A stretch of 5,390 nt of DNA from Fischerella sp. GTDB lineage: Bacteria > Cyanobacteriota > Cyanobacteriia > Cyanobacteriales > Nostocaceae. Each line of letters opens with the position of its first letter. The first letter of the stretch is position 1. Under the pieces are notes generated by a model. That model had not been told where the DNA came from, made no database searches, and saw only the letters and a program-made list of their open reading frames with translations. The position numbers and the translations under genes were made by a program. The stretch spans positions 1 to 5,390 of the forward strand of contig JANZYY010000356.1 of NCBI GenBank assembly GCA_026419705.1, in the 5' to 3' direction. This document shows positions 4,743 through 5,390 of the stretch, piece by piece.

Positions 4743-5390
4743 TCACACGGTCTTTTTACCCATCAACCGGAAGACAATTTTCTCTGCTTCAATCCACACA
4801 AACATTAAGGCACTAAAGCCAAGGCAAACTCCCAATTCCTGCAAACTGAGCAAATTAGTACCAAAAAAAGCCCGCAGAGGAGCAATGTAAACCAACATTA
4901 GTTGTAAAATTGTGGTTAAAATTACAGCTGCAAGCACGTAGGGATTGGAAAAAGGATTTATCTCTATCGTTAGGCGGTTGTTAGAGCGAATTGCGATGGC
5001 ATGACCCATTTGAGCCAGACACAGAGAAGTAAAGACCATTGTTTTCCATCGCTCTGGACTTAAACCATTGCTAACTGTAGTGGCGTGATAGTATGCCCAC
5101 TCCATGAGAATAATGGAAGTGATAGCGAAAATAATCCCGATCCGAATCATGTAAAATCCTAGACCCCTAGCAAAAATACTTTCACGGGGACTAAAGGGAG
5201 GACGTTTCATCACGTCCGGTTCGGGGGGTTCCACGGCTAATGCCAAGGCTGGTAAACCGTCTGTAACCAGGTTCATCCAGAGAATTTGCAGAGGTGTGAG
5301 AGGAACGCCTCCTCCCGTAGGTAATAGCATCGGTGCGGCGGCTAGGGTCAGTACTTCGCCAATATTACTACCAAGAATGTACTTGATAAA
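4743..5390 (-). CDS. Cation-transporting P-type ATPase, P2 (calcium-type), C-terminal part
   Basis: The frame is open to the window edge, so only the last 215 residues of a protein usually near 900-950 are visible. It covers membrane helices M5 (end) to M10. Ion-site residues known from SERCA are present: SNIGE in M5 (N9 and E12 of the visible part, equal to N768 and E771) and NLVTDGLPA in M6 (N40, T43, D44, equal to N796, T799, D800). The following PPEPDVMKRPP is the usual loop after M6. M7 spans about 77-100, M8 about 115-135 with TMVFTSLCLAQMGHA, M9 about 149-172 and M10 about 187-207. In M8 the SERCA E908 position appears to be Q127, which suggests one rather than two Ca2+ sites, as in Golgi-type pumps. 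The phosphorylation and nucleotide domains lie outside the window. The likely role is ATP-driven export of Ca2+ or Mn2+. It is PacL-like, but P2 pumps for Na+ or other cations cannot be excluded. ATG at 5330 is internal, not the start. Confidence 0.93.
   Translation of the reverse strand, partial: FIKYILGSNIGEVLTLAAAPMLLPTGGGVPLTPLQILWMNLVTDGLPALALAVEPPEPDVMKRPPFSPRESIFARGLGFYMIRIGIIFAITSIILMEWAYYHATTVSNGLSPERWKTMVFTSLCLAQMGHAIAIRSNNRLTIEINPFSNPYVLAAVILTTILQLMLVYIAPLRAFFGTNLLSLQELGVCLGFSALMFVWIEAEKIVFRLMGKKTV

Overview
The window most likely comes from a filamentous, Nostoc/Calothrix-type cyanobacterium. Four exact HIP1 octamers (GCGATCGC) fall within 5.4 kb. The gaps carry heptamer-style low-complexity repeats (GGGAATT, CCCACTC and CCCCATG types) known from such genomes. 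The proteins also resemble cyanobacterial families. The assignment rests on sequence character and recall of families, not on a search.

Layout from left to right. Bases 1-47 hold a C-rich short tandem repeat. A small SnoaL/NTF2-like protein gene follows on the minus strand (58-456). Directly upstream of it on the same strand is something easy to miss: a decayed gene for a small antibiotic-biosynthesis-monooxygenase (ABM) type protein (481-779), with a lost start codon, an in-frame stop and a one-base frameshift. Running in frame into it from upstream is a signal-peptide-like stretch (about 780-917). It has an excellent Shine-Dalgarno sequence, but ATC stands where ATG is expected. Together these look like the remains of an operon of which only the SnoaL-like gene is intact.

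An AT-rich divergent region (918-1116) has a nested inverted repeat and an 11-bp tandem repeat. It leads into the largest gene (1117-3192, plus strand), a 691-residue membrane protein with the order RCK domain, TM-pore-TM, RCK domain. This is a potassium-channel-like protein with the filter-like sequence LGGYGD.

The channel gene converges on recF (3403-4578, minus strand) across a 210-bp gap with a possible hairpin. Upstream of recF is a 164-bp gap built almost entirely of short repeats and a T-rich stem-loop. Beyond it lies the 3' end of a P2-type (calcium-type) P-type ATPase gene on the minus strand, cut by the window edge.

The intact genes do not form an obvious pathway. RecF is a housekeeping recombination protein. 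The channel and the ATPase both handle cations but are separate transcription units on opposite strands, so a link is only speculative. I see no CRISPR array, tRNA, rRNA or intact mobile element. The most unusual items are the decayed ABM/secreted-protein operon remnant and the two-RCK channel with its divergent filter and its apparently degenerate second nucleotide site.
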